A DNA stretch of 64,000 bases from Alicyclobacillus sp. (lineage in GTDB: Bacteria; Bacillota; Bacilli; Alicyclobacillales; Alicyclobacillaceae). The stretch spans positions 1 to 64,000 of the forward strand of contig NZ_JAIMAV010000003.1 of NCBI RefSeq assembly GCF_023511815.1, in the 5' to 3' direction. Below are positions 12,908 through 22,722 of the stretch, piece after piece. Each line of letters starts with the position of its first letter. Position 1 is the stretch's first letter. A program made the position numbers and the translations under genes. The notes under the pieces are model-generated. The model was not told where the DNA came from, made no database searches, and was given only the letters and a program-made list of their open reading frames with translations.

Positions 12908-13716
12908 GGTGTCTTCCCCTCCTTCATTCCCAGAAGGGGCTTCTGCCCCCCGACCGCGTGCGGGCACCGGCAGTCGCGGGTCCCGTCCAGGTGGGCGATG
13001 GTGTCAAAGAACAGCGTGCGGATCCGATGCACGTTCTTCGCCATCTCCTCCACCACCTCCTCGTGGGTCAGCGGCGTCGGACTGATTCCGGCCCCGTAAT
13101 TCGTGACCATGCAGACGGTGGCGTAGCACAGCTCCGCCTCTTTGGCCAGCACCACCTCCGGGACCGACGTCATCCCCACCACCGCCGCGCCCCACGACTG
13201 ATACAGCCGGATCTCCTGGGGTGTCTCAAAGCGCGGGCCTTCCGCGCACACGTACGTGCCGCCGTCGTGAACGGACAACCCCAACCGCCCGGCCGCCGCG
13301 AGGATTTCTCGCCGAAGCCGGCCGCAGTAGGGGTCCGTCATGTCGACATGCACCACCGGCCCGTCCTCAAAGAACGTGGTCGGCCGCGACTTGGTGAAAT
13401 CCAGAAATCCGTCGATCAACACCAGGGAACCGGGTTCGTACCGGGTCTGGAGCGATCCGACGGCCGCCGTCGCCAACACCTGCGTCACACCCAACTGTTT
13501 GAGGGCCGCGATGTTCGCCCGATAATTGATCCGATGCGGCGGAATGCTGTGCCCGCTGCCATGCCTGGGCATGAAGGCCACAGCCTTTCCCTGGTACCGG
13601 CCGAGGGTCACCTCCGCAGGTCCGTACGGAGTCTCGATCCGCTCCGTCGTCGGTGATTCCAAGAGCGCCGGGTCGTACACCCCGGTGCCGCCGATGATCG
13701 CGTAATCCGCGTGCAC
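12904..13716 (-). CDS. mtnP: S-methyl-5'-thioadenosine phosphorylase
   Basis: YAIIGGTGVYDPALLESP, FMPRHGSGHSIPPHRINYRANI, EGPRFETPQEIRLYQSWGAAVVGMT; GTG start. Confidence 0.93.
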   Translation of the reverse strand: MHADYAIIGGTGVYDPALLESPTTERIETPYGPAEVTLGRYQGKAVAFMPRHGSGHSIPPHRINYRANIAALKQLGVTQVLATAAVGSLQTRYEPGSLVLIDGFLDFTKSRPTTFFEDGPVVHVDMTDPYCGRLRREILAAAGRLGLSVHDGGTYVCAEGPRFETPQEIRLYQSWGAAVVGMTSVPEVVLAKEAELCYATVCMVTNYGAGISPTPLTHEEVVEEMAKNVHRIRTLFFDTIAHLDGTRDCRCPHAVGGQKPLLGMKEGKTP

Positions 13717-13828
13717 GCCAGATCCTCCTCATCATCGCCTTACCGCGGCAATTCACCCCCCGATTATACCAAAGCTTGGCCGGGGCACCAGCCCGGATGG
13801 AGGATGGCGCGTGTGGCGAACCTCCCCG

Positions 13829-14752
13829 TCACGTCCATGGGACCGGGTGCCTTTCCAAAAACCTCACCAACGGTTTCAGGTCCACCCCGGGCCCGCACTG
13901 CATGCGGTCGCCCCACCGCCGCACCCGTTCCGGAACATTGAAAAGCGTGAAGTCCTCCGGCCGGCATCCGTCCTCCAACTCCCGAAACGTGATCGGCGTC
14001 GACACCGTCGCCTCCCGCCTGCCCCGCGCGCTGTAGGGGGCAATCAGGGTGCGCGTCGCCCCGTGCTGCAGATAATCGACGTACACCCGGTCCCCGCGAT
14101 CCTTGACGCGCCGTTCCAGCGTCACCAGGTTCGGCAGCTGACGCAGCGCGTATTGCGCGACCGCCCGGGTGAACACCCGGGTTTCGTCGTACCCGTGCCC
14201 CGGCGCGAGGGGAATGAACAGCTGCAGCCCGGTGGCGCCCGAGGTCTTCACCGCGTGCGGCAGCTCCAGCCGTTCGAACAGCCGGTGCAACACCAGGGCG
14301 ACCGTCCGCACCCGGTCGAATCCGGGAACCGAGGGATCCAGATCGAACGCCACCGCGGTCGGCTCGCGGGGGCGGCGCAGGGTCGAAAAGCCGACGTGCA
14401 TCTCCAGACAACCGATGTTGGCCAACCACAAAAGCGTCGCCACGGAGTCCACGACCACGTGGCGGATGACCTCGCCGCGGTCGGATGACCAGACCGCCGC
14501 CGTGCGAACCCAAGCGGGCGTTCCGGCCGGGGCGTCCTTCTGAAAGAACCCGTGGCCGTGAATCCCGTCCGGGAACCGGATCATGGTCAGCGGCCGATCC
14601 CGCAGGTACGGGATCATCACCGGCGCCACGGCGATCAGGTACTGAATGTAATCCAGCTTGGTGATCCCCGCCTCCGGCCACAGGAGTTTGTCCGGATGCG
14701 TCACGGTGACCGGGTGCTCGGCCGGCAGGGTGAGCGGTTGCCGCCCCGTCAC
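13829..14752 (-). CDS. LigD-type polymerase/primase domain protein (stand-alone)
   Basis: HPDKLLWPEAGITKLDYIQYLIAVAPVMIPYLRDRPLTMIRFPDGI, AFDLDPS catalytic motif, VKTSGATGLQLFIPL; no ligase or phosphoesterase domain. Confidence 0.9.
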   Translation of the reverse strand: MTGRQPLTLPAEHPVTVTHPDKLLWPEAGITKLDYIQYLIAVAPVMIPYLRDRPLTMIRFPDGIHGHGFFQKDAPAGTPAWVRTAAVWSSDRGEVIRHVVVDSVATLLWLANIGCLEMHVGFSTLRRPREPTAVAFDLDPSVPGFDRVRTVALVLHRLFERLELPHAVKTSGATGLQLFIPLAPGHGYDETRVFTRAVAQYALRQLPNLVTLERRVKDRGDRVYVDYLQHGATRTLIAPYSARGRREATVSTPITFRELEDGCRPEDFTLFNVPERVRRWGDRMQCGPGVDLKPLVRFLERHPVPWT

Positions 14753-15555
14753 GACGTCTTCTTCTTCCTCGTCTGCCGTTTGGGTTTGGTCTGTCGAATG
14801 CTCTCCTGCAACGCCTCCATCAGATCCACGATGTTCTCCGCGCGGCTCGCCGCGGCGGCGGGTTGCGCCACCTCCTCGTTGGCGATCTTGCGTTCAATCA
14901 GCGCCATCACCTCGTTCCGGTGTTCATCCACGTATTTCTCCGGCTCAAAGCGGGTCGACAGCTGATTGACGAGGGTGATGGCCATCTCCACCTCGCGCTC
15001 GCTCGGCGCCGCGTCCACCGTCAGGTTCGGCAGCTCATCCGTCGAGCGGACCTCGTCCGGCCAGAACAGCGTCTCCATCAGGATGACGCCGCCGTGAACC
15101 CGGATGCAGGCGAGCGTCTCGCGGTTGCGCAACACCGTCCGCGCGATGGCGATTTTCCCCGTCTCCCGCATGGCCCGCTCCAGCAACCGGTAGGCCTTGA
15201 CGCCGGCGCGCTCCGGTGCCAGATAGTACGTGCGGTCGTAGTAGACCGGATCGATCTCTCGAAGCTCCACAAAGTCGACGATGTCGATGGTCTGGGACCG
15301 CTCCTGTTTGATGGCCGCAAGGTCCTCCTCATCAAGGACGACAAACCGGTTGGGCTCGTACTCGAAGCCGCGCACAATCTCCTCCCAGGGTACGGGCCGG
15401 TCGCACGTCGGGCAGGTTCTCTTGTATTCAATCGGTGTCCTGCAGGGCTTGTGCAGATAACGGAATTTCACATCCTTGGACTCCGTCGCCGCGAACATGC
15501 GCACGGGGACGTTGACCAAGCCAAAGCTGATGGAGCCTTTCCACATGGTGTGCAT
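14749..15555 (-). CDS. ku: Non-homologous end joining protein Ku
   Basis: MHTMWKGSISFGLVNVPVRMFAATESKDVKFRYLHKPCRTPIEYKRTCPTC; overlaps LigD-Pol by 4 nt. Confidence 0.95.
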   Translation of the reverse strand: MHTMWKGSISFGLVNVPVRMFAATESKDVKFRYLHKPCRTPIEYKRTCPTCDRPVPWEEIVRGFEYEPNRFVVLDEEDLAAIKQERSQTIDIVDFVELREIDPVYYDRTYYLAPERAGVKAYRLLERAMRETGKIAIARTVLRNRETLACIRVHGGVILMETLFWPDEVRSTDELPNLTVDAAPSEREVEMAITLVNQLSTRFEPEKYVDEHRNEVMALIERKIANEEVAQPAAAASRAENIVDLMEALQESIRQTKPKRQTRKKKTS

Positions 15556-15693
15556 GGGGGCACCTCCTCCCGTCCTGGCACCGGATAGTGTTGGGCAGCC
15601 GCCGGGGGAACATGCGGGCGGCCCGATGTCCGGCCGCATCGACCTCGCCTGCCGAACGGCGGTGCGGGTCTGAACGAGAGGGGAAGACAAAAT

Positions 15694-15736
15694 CGCCCGC
15701 GCCGGCGGAGGCAGTTTGCCCACTCCGGCGCGGGCG
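15694..15736 (-). terminator. Intrinsic terminator after dinG
   Basis: CGCCCGCGCCGG/CCGGCGCGGGCG 12-bp stem followed by ATTTTGTC on the minus strand. Confidence 0.7.
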
Positions 15737-15754
15737 CGCAAAAGCGCGAGGCCC

Positions 15755-18682
15755 TCAGCGGTTCGGGGATTCGAGAAACGCCCGGGCGCGCGCGAGGACG
15801 TCCTGTTCGCGGCCCGTGACGGTGCGCAGGCCGGGCAGGGAGCGGATGAACATTCTGCCGTACGACTGGGTGACGATGCGCTTGTCGAAGACGACCACGA
15901 CGCCCCGGTCGTCCACCGTGCGGATCAACCGGCCGAATCCCTGGCGAAATCGCACGACGGCGTCCGGCAGGCTGTGGTGCGCGAACGGATCGAGCCCCTG
16001 AGCCTTGAGGCGTTCGGCCCGCGCCTGCTGCACCGGGTGCGTCGGCGGCGCGAACGGGAGGCGGACAATGACCAGCGCCACCAACTGGTCGCCGGGCAGA
16101 TCAATCCCTTCCCAGAAGGACTGGGTTCCGAACAAAACCGATCGCGGGTGGCGCCGGAACATCTCCAACAGCTTTGTCCGGCCGCCGTCCTGTCCCTGGG
16201 CGTAGACGGCGATGTCCTGCGCCGCCAGCGCCGGGCGGGCCAAATCCGCGGTCGCGCGCAGCAGGGCGTAGCTGGTGAAAAGGGCGAGCAGGCGGCCGCC
16301 GCTGACCCCGGCCAGCTGCACGATGGACTCGGCCACCCACGGGGCCGCCTCACGCGGTTCCATCCGCGCCAGATCCGGGGCGTCCGTCGGAACGCAGAGG
16401 AGGGCTTGGCGGGACAGATGGAACGGCGAGGCCACCGTCATCGTCTTCAGCCGGCCCTCCTGTTGGGCTTCACGAAGGCCGAGGCGGCGGACGGCGTGAT
16501 CGAACCGGCCGTCCACCGTCAGGGTCGCGGACGTGAGGATGACCGACGGTGTCGCATCGAACAGGGCGTTCTTCAGGATGGACGCCACGTCGACGGGGGC
16601 CCGGTGCAGGCTCACGCGAAGCGGGAGCGGCCCGTCTCCTCCTCCACGCGCAACCCGCGGCCGCTCCTCCGGCTGCAGGGGATGCTGGACACCGCGCGGG
16701 GTCATTGGCGCGCCCTCCTGCCGCGTCGCCGTCTCGTGGCGCCCCCCCTCGCGAATGGACACTTCGACCCAGGTGACCCAGGTGTCGTCGGTGAGGTGCA
16801 CACCGTCCGCCAGCGTCCGCAGCTGCTCGACCAGCTGCACGATGAACCCGCGCGCATCGAGAATCCGGCCCGCTAACTCCGCGTCGTCGGTGTGCGCCGC
16901 CTCCTCCAGACGCCCGGCCAGGTGCTCCAATTCACGGATGTGGTCCTCGATGGACTCGACCTCCGTGCGGTACGCCCGCCACGCGTCCGACGCTTCCACG
17001 GACGGGGTCAGGCGGTGTTCCGCCTGACCGGCCGGTGCCAGTTCCGCCAAGGCGCGAAAGGCATGATCGACGTGTCGGCGCAGATCCGCCAACTGGACCG
17101 AGAGGCCCTCGAGCGGCGCCACCACACGCTCGGCGGGCGGACCGGCACCCTGCAGCCGGCTCAACAGTTCCGGCACGATGCCGCCTCTCCCTCCGTCGCG
17201 GATCAGGCGTTGCATCATCGACAGCAGCGCACCCCAGTGCACCTCTTCGCCCAGGTGGCGCGTAGCCTCCTCCTCCAGGTGGTGCGCCTCGTCCACAATC
17301 AGCTTGTCGTAGTGGGGCAGCACCCGCCGCTGTGCCTTGAGGTCGGCGAACACCAGGGAATGGTTGGCAATCAAAACATCCGCCTGGTGCGCCCGCGCAC
17401 GCGCCCGGAAGTAAAAACAGGGGCGGAAAAAGGGGCAGCGCTTTCCGATGCAGGTCTCCGTTTCGCTCTGCACGCGCCCCCACACCTCGTGCATGCGCCC
17501 CCGTATCGCCAGCTCCTCCCGGTCTCCGGTCTCGGTCTCCGTCAGCCAGGCGAGCATGCGCAGATCCATCTCCAGCTCCTCCGGCTCGGTGGTGAGATTG
17601 GCCGAGAACACCTCCTGTTGAAGCTTGCGCATGCAGACGTAGTGCGTGCGCCCCTTCAGAACGGCCAATTCCAACGGTCGCCGGATGACACGGCGCAACA
17701 GAGGAAAGTCACGGTGCTCAATCTGATCCTGAAGCGCGATGGTGTGGGTGGAGACAATCACGCGCGCGTCCTCGGCCAAGGCGTGGAGCGCGGCCGGAAC
17801 GAGATACGCGAGCGACTTTCCGGTGCCCGTGCCCGCCTCGACCATCAGGTGCAGGTCGTCCGCCAGCGCCTCGCGCACCGCCCGGGCCATCTCCAGCTGG
17901 CCGGGTCGGACCTGAAATCCGGGAAGTCCCTGTGCGAACGGGCCATCGGCCCCGAGCAGGTCCTCCGCCAGGGGCCACTCCGAAGATGGCGCGTCGTTTA
18001 CCTGGGGATCGTCTTCCCCGTCCGTGCGCTCGTCCCCCGCGGACGTCCTCCCGCCCTCCGGCTCTCCGGCCGGCTCTTGGGCCCGTTCCACCGCGTCGGG
18101 GTCGTCGCGGAACACCAGGGATTGAATCTGACGGCAGCCGTCCGGCAGGGCGTCGCCAAACGTCTCCATTCTCGTTTCCGCCGCCCACTGGAACCAGTCC
18201 GCCAGCGGACGCGACAGCATGGCCGCGATGTGCGTCATCTGCCGCAGGGTCTCCACCGGCAGCAACAGCGCGCGCTGGACCAATCCGTCCCAGATCTCGC
18301 GCACGCCCTGCATCCCGTCGTCCGCCCGGCCGGCGGATGGCGGTCGGCGGGCATCGAGAAGCGCGGGAGAGAGGATGCGCGCGAGTTGTCCAATGTCCAG
18401 GACTTCCTGGACCTGCGGCCAGAAAACGCCCACCTCGTCCGCCCATTGCGCCGTCGCCGCCCATCGCTTGGCGTTGGGAACGGCCACGGTGGCCGCGGCC
18501 AGGCGCTCCTCGATGGCCGCCCACCGCAAATCGAGGGTGTCATCGCCCGGGCGGCCCGGGCGAATGGCCAACGGGACGCGCTCGGGTTCGCCCACCCATC
18601 GCCCGTCCCGCCAGAGGGCGAACGCCAACCAGGATGCGGCCGGATCCCGTCCGGCATTCGGCGCAATCACGACGACCTCCAC
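15755..18682 (-). CDS. dinG: DinG-family ATP-dependent helicase with degenerate N-terminal exonuclease-like region
   Basis: VEAGTGTGKSLAYLVPAALHAL, IVDEAHHLEEEA, C-x(n)-CIGKRCPFFRPCFYF cysteine cluster, FGTQSFWEGIDLPGDQL, C-terminal RFRQGFGRLIRT; GTG start at 18682 with AGGGGGAG (ORF remains open to 18760). Confidence 0.88.
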   Translation of the reverse strand: MEVVVIAPNAGRDPAASWLAFALWRDGRWVGEPERVPLAIRPGRPGDDTLDLRWAAIEERLAAATVAVPNAKRWAATAQWADEVGVFWPQVQEVLDIGQLARILSPALLDARRPPSAGRADDGMQGVREIWDGLVQRALLLPVETLRQMTHIAAMLSRPLADWFQWAAETRMETFGDALPDGCRQIQSLVFRDDPDAVERAQEPAGEPEGGRTSAGDERTDGEDDPQVNDAPSSEWPLAEDLLGADGPFAQGLPGFQVRPGQLEMARAVREALADDLHLMVEAGTGTGKSLAYLVPAALHALAEDARVIVSTHTIALQDQIEHRDFPLLRRVIRRPLELAVLKGRTHYVCMRKLQQEVFSANLTTEPEELEMDLRMLAWLTETETGDREELAIRGRMHEVWGRVQSETETCIGKRCPFFRPCFYFRARARAHQADVLIANHSLVFADLKAQRRVLPHYDKLIVDEAHHLEEEATRHLGEEVHWGALLSMMQRLIRDGGRGGIVPELLSRLQGAGPPAERVVAPLEGLSVQLADLRRHVDHAFRALAELAPAGQAEHRLTPSVEASDAWRAYRTEVESIEDHIRELEHLAGRLEEAAHTDDAELAGRILDARGFIVQLVEQLRTLADGVHLTDDTWVTWVEVSIREGGRHETATRQEGAPMTPRGVQHPLQPEERPRVARGGGDGPLPLRVSLHRAPVDVASILKNALFDATPSVILTSATLTVDGRFDHAVRRLGLREAQQEGRLKTMTVASPFHLSRQALLCVPTDAPDLARMEPREAAPWVAESIVQLAGVSGGRLLALFTSYALLRATADLARPALAAQDIAVYAQGQDGGRTKLLEMFRRHPRSVLFGTQSFWEGIDLPGDQLVALVIVRLPFAPPTHPVQQARAERLKAQGLDPFAHHSLPDAVVRFRQGFGRLIRTVDDRGVVVVFDKRIVTQSYGRMFIRSLPGLRTVTGREQDVLARARAFLESPNR

Positions 18683-18760
18683 CCGAATGTCTCCCCCTGC
18701 ACTGCGCTTTATCCCATCCATTGTATCAGAGCGCGCGGGGCGGCGGCGAGCTCCGTCCAT

Positions 18761-20371
18761 TCACGGGGTGGTGGATTCGAGCGTCCGCATCTTGTCCTGC
18801 CATTTCTCCGCTTCCAACGGACGTCCGAGGGCCTGCGCGGCTTCGGCCAACGCCGACAGGATGGCCGCGTTGGGCGCGCCCCAGGCGTGGGCGGCCTTGA
18901 GGTACTTCTCGGCCTCCTTGGGGCATCCCGCGTCGAGCATGGCGCGCCCGTACCAGTACAGCGCCAGCCGGCGGACCGCCGGGCGGGCGTCCTTGGCCGC
19001 ACGCAGAAACCGTGTGTGCGCCTTGCGATGGTCGCCGCAATCCAGACTCACCTTGCCGAGGGCAATCCAGACCAGCGTCTTGTTCGGATGTTTCGCGAGG
19101 CAATGGGTCAACACTTTCTCCGCCCGCTCGGGGTCACCGGCCAACATCAGCACCACGCCGAGCTGCACCATCGCGGAGGCGTCGTCCCGACACAGGGCGA
19201 TCCGCCGTTTTAATATGGCCGCGGCCTCCTCCAACCGGCCCTGCAGGAGGCGGACCCACGCCAGGAGCGACCAGGCCGCGCCCTCCGCCGGATGGGTTCG
19301 AAGGATGTTTCGGCAGGCCTTTGCGCAGGCGTCCCAGTCCCCGCGCACGCGGTGCAGGTGAGCGGCGAGCAACATCAGGTCCGCATGCCGCGGATGACGG
19401 GCCAGCGCCTCCCGGCAGGTTTCCTCCGCCGCGTCGTATCGGCGGCGCACAAACTGAATGGCCGCCAGGACGTACCACGCCTCCGCATCCCGGGGATCCA
19501 TCCGGGCGGCGATGGCGGCGCATCGCTCGGCGGCGTCGAGATCGTCGAGTTGGGCGTAGCAGAGCGAGAGGTTGAACCAGGCGTCCGGGTACTTGGGGAG
19601 AATGGCGGTGACGCGGGAGAGCGCCTGCAGCGCCAATTCCGTGCGTCCGCTCATGAGATGCACCTGCGCCTCAATCTCGAGGACAGCGCAGGCGACCAGG
19701 GGATCCGTCACGTATTTGCGCAGCCCATCCAGCTGCGCCATGGCGTCGTCTCCCCGTCCCTGCGCGGCGTAGGCCGCGGCCAGATACAACCGGGCCATGG
19801 GCTGGTCCTCATCGGCCACCGCCTGCTCCAGCATGTCGGCGGCGTCCTGAAACATCGCAAGGTCGAAGTATCCCAGCCCTTTGCGAAAGGAAACGGACAC
19901 CTGGGGGGATTCGGAGAACCCCAGCTGAGCCCAGACGGGCGCGGTCTGGGGATGGGAAGGATGTCCCTGCCCGGCCGGAATGCGGACCGCCGGCCCCGTG
20001 GACGGCGGCAGGGCGTGTCCGTGCGCAGTCCGACTGGGACCAGGGGCGGTGGTCTGGCCGCCCTGCACGTGCATCGCCGGACTCTCGGCGACCGCGGACT
20101 CTTGTTCGTCGTCGAGATCGTAGGTGTGGATGAGGTCGGCGATCTGCTCCTCGAGGGTCATCCAGTGATCGATGTACTGTTCCCCCAACTGCCGCAGGCA
20201 GGACAGCTCCTCGGCCAGATACCGGCGAAGGTCGGCATCCGCCGTCTCCAGCTGTTTGCGGATCCGGTCCACGGCGCGGAACAGCAAAGCGAATCCTGCG
20301 TCAAACACGCGCCACTCCCCCTTTGTCCGTAGCGTGCACGGCCCGTCGGGGAAGTATGTACGAATTTCCAC
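18761..20371 (-). CDS. TPR-repeat protein
   Basis: Repeated TPR-type A/W/LGF..Y/A..A..P motifs (ALQALSRVTAILPKYPDAWFNLSLCYAQLDDLDAAERCAAIAARMDP...). Confidence 0.8.
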   Translation of the reverse strand: MEIRTYFPDGPCTLRTKGEWRVFDAGFALLFRAVDRIRKQLETADADLRRYLAEELSCLRQLGEQYIDHWMTLEEQIADLIHTYDLDDEQESAVAESPAMHVQGGQTTAPGPSRTAHGHALPPSTGPAVRIPAGQGHPSHPQTAPVWAQLGFSESPQVSVSFRKGLGYFDLAMFQDAADMLEQAVADEDQPMARLYLAAAYAAQGRGDDAMAQLDGLRKYVTDPLVACAVLEIEAQVHLMSGRTELALQALSRVTAILPKYPDAWFNLSLCYAQLDDLDAAERCAAIAARMDPRDAEAWYVLAAIQFVRRRYDAAEETCREALARHPRHADLMLLAAHLHRVRGDWDACAKACRNILRTHPAEGAAWSLLAWVRLLQGRLEEAAAILKRRIALCRDDASAMVQLGVVLMLAGDPERAEKVLTHCLAKHPNKTLVWIALGKVSLDCGDHRKAHTRFLRAAKDARPAVRRLALYWYGRAMLDAGCPKEAEKYLKAAHAWGAPNAAILSALAEAAQALGRPLEAEKWQDKMRTLESTTP

Positions 20372-20389
20372 AACCGGATGTCCGTGTCC

Positions 20390-21415
20390 TCAATCGGAAA
20401 ACAGCTCCTCACCGGTGTGGACGCGAACGCGCTGTCCATCGGCAAGGATCAGCTCCAGCGCGCCCGTTTCGTCCACGGACGACGCCTGACCTTCCAGAAC
20501 GCCGCGCGGGGTGTCGACGCGAACCCACTGGCCGAGGGTGGCGCAGGAGGCGGTCCACTCGTCCATCACGCGGGCGAAGCCCTCTCCGTGCTCAACGAGC
20601 CGGTGATACAGCGGATCGAACGCGTTGCACACCTCGGCGCACAGGGCGGGCAGGGAGATCGTCCGCCCGGTCTCGGCCAAAAGGGACGTCGCCCGGACGA
20701 CAAGGTCCTCCGGGAAGGCCTCCCCTGGGATGTTGACGTTGATGCCGATCCCGATCACGGCCCGCTCCACCATCTCGCCCTCGGCCCGGATCTCCGCCAG
20801 AATCCCGCACAGCTTTCGGCCGTGGAGCAACAGGTCGTTGGGCCACTTGATGTCCGGGGCCACCTGGGCGGATTTGGCGATCGCCCGCCGCACCGCCACA
20901 CTCGCGAGCAGCGTCAGCTCCGGCGCGCGGCGCAGGGGAAGCGGGCGCGTCAACACCAGGGAAAACCACAGTCCCCCCGCCGGTGAGAACCACGCGCGGC
21001 CCCGCCGGCCGCGCCCGCCGGTCTGCCGGCCCGCGGCCACAAAAAAACCGTGCGGAGCGCCTGACTGCGCATACGCATTGGCCAAGCGGTTGGTGGAGTC
21101 GATCTCGTCCACCCACACCCCCGCCCGGCCGAGCACGATCCCCGGCGCCAGGTATCGGCGAACCAGCAGCGGCCGAGCCTCGTCCGGCGCGGATTTCAGG
21201 CGGTGGCCGAGGCGCGGAACGGACTCGATGACGAATCCCTGCGCCTCCAGCGCTTTGACGTGTTTCCAGATGGCCGTCCGGGAGACGCCCGTCCGCCGGC
21301 TCAACGCCTCGCCGGAAACAAAGGCGCCGTCCGCCGCCAAAAGCGCCTCGGCGACCGCCTCGCGCGGATCGGCCGCGGGGTCCTGCGGAAGGTCGCGGTC
21401 TCTCACGTCTCGCAT
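20390..21415 (-). CDS. birA: Bifunctional biotin-[acetyl-CoA-carboxylase] ligase/biotin operon repressor
   Basis: N-terminal wHTH GEALSRRTGVSRTAIWKHVKALEAQGF, GRGRRGRAWFSPAGGLWFSLVL, KWPNDLLLHGRKLCGIL. Confidence 0.92.
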   Translation of the reverse strand: MRDVRDRDLPQDPAADPREAVAEALLAADGAFVSGEALSRRTGVSRTAIWKHVKALEAQGFVIESVPRLGHRLKSAPDEARPLLVRRYLAPGIVLGRAGVWVDEIDSTNRLANAYAQSGAPHGFFVAAGRQTGGRGRRGRAWFSPAGGLWFSLVLTRPLPLRRAPELTLLASVAVRRAIAKSAQVAPDIKWPNDLLLHGRKLCGILAEIRAEGEMVERAVIGIGINVNIPGEAFPEDLVVRATSLLAETGRTISLPALCAEVCNAFDPLYHRLVEHGEGFARVMDEWTASCATLGQWVRVDTPRGVLEGQASSVDETGALELILADGQRVRVHTGEELFSD

Positions 21416-22722
21416 CGGCCTTCTCCTTCCGTTCGAATTGGCGGACGCTCGAGAAGCGTCCGCGCCAGCTGCAACAGGGCGGATGGGTCGTTCGGCGCCT
21501 CGCCGGTCAGCACCGCCTCCGCCAACCGGTGCTTCATCCGGCCAATCGCCTCGCCGGCGAGGCCCAGGGCCGCCAGCGCGCGGCCGTCCACCGCCAGATC
21601 CCCGAGGTTCCACAGCGGCATCGTCCGCCGCATCTCCTCAAAGCGACTCCAGCGCAGCGGCGGGCCCAGGGGATCCTCCCGCCAGTCGAGCACCCGGCAG
21701 GCCATGCCGAGCGCCTGCGGACCGTGGCGCCACAGCGCAAGCCGCCACGCCGCCGGCGGCGCCTGGGCCAGGTCCTCGGCCAGTGCCGCCACAATCGCCG
21801 CACCAAGGCGCGCGACGCGGCCCGGCCAGCGGATTCCCTTCGCCAGCGCGCTGGCCATCGCGGGCGTGCCGCCTGCGGCGCGGACCCACACGGCCAGGCT
21901 CGCCGCCTGCCGTTCCTCCCCGGTCCAGGCCGGTGTCCGGCGCACCACCTGGTTCCATCCGGCCAGATGCTCCGGCTGCCCGGCGAGTAAAGCCAAGCCC
22001 GCCCGCAATTGCGCGAACGGCGGCGGCAACATCGTAAGATACGGTCCGGTGGCCAATTCGCGGGCGATGGAACCCCAATCGGCCGCCGCGATGCGCGCCA
22101 TCTCCTGGCCGATGCGCTCGAGCGAGATGTGACGCAACCGCTTGGCCTGGCGCTCCATGGCGGATCGGGTGGCGGGATGGAGGGAGAATCCAAGCTCCGC
22201 CGCCAAGCGCAGCCCGCGCAGAATCCGCAGGGCGTCCTCGCAAAACCGCTCGTCCGGGTCCCCGACTGAGCGCACCGTTCGGCGAGCGAGATCGTCCGCA
22301 CCGCCGAACGGGTCGACCAGACGCATGGCGCGATCCATGGCCATGGCGTTGATGGTGAAATCGCGGCGGGCGAGATCCAGCTCCAGCCGGCCGGTGAACC
22401 GGACGCAATCCGGGCGGCGGCCGTCCGAGTACCGGTCCTCAATCCGAAACGTGGTGACCTCCACGGGCTCATCCGGCGCGGCGTCGGCGAACACCGTCAC
22501 CGTCCCGTGGCGCAGCCCGGTCGGCACGTGCCGGGGGAACAGCGCCATCACCGCATCCGGAGTGGCGTCGGTGGCCACGTCGTGGTCATGGCAGGGCCGG
22601 CCGAGCAGCTGGTCGCGCACGGAGCCCCCCACCACGTACGCCTGAAACCCCGCTTGGGCGAGGGTGTCGAGCACCTGTGCCACATGCGCGGGCCACCCCT
22701 CTCCGCCGGGCACGCTCGTCAT
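21403..22722 (-). CDS. cca: CCA tRNA nucleotidyltransferase / poly(A) polymerase family
   Basis: [64 protein letters not shown]-type motif. Confidence 0.93.
   Translation of the reverse strand: MTSVPGGEGWPAHVAQVLDTLAQAGFQAYVVGGSVRDQLLGRPCHDHDVATDATPDAVMALFPRHVPTGLRHGTVTVFADAAPDEPVEVTTFRIEDRYSDGRRPDCVRFTGRLELDLARRDFTINAMAMDRAMRLVDPFGGADDLARRTVRSVGDPDERFCEDALRILRGLRLAAELGFSLHPATRSAMERQAKRLRHISLERIGQEMARIAAADWGSIARELATGPYLTMLPPPFAQLRAGLALLAGQPEHLAGWNQVVRRTPAWTGEERQAASLAVWVRAAGGTPAMASALAKGIRWPGRVARLGAAIVAALAEDLAQAPPAAWRLALWRHGPQALGMACRVLDWREDPLGPPLRWSRFEEMRRTMPLWNLGDLAVDGRALAALGLAGEAIGRMKHRLAEAVLTGEAPNDPSALLQLARTLLERPPIRTEGEGRCET

Noticed and set aside
16892-19213. 773-aa plus-strand ORF
   Set aside because: Antisense to dinG and the TPR gene; composition rich in H, Q, R with no recognisable domain.
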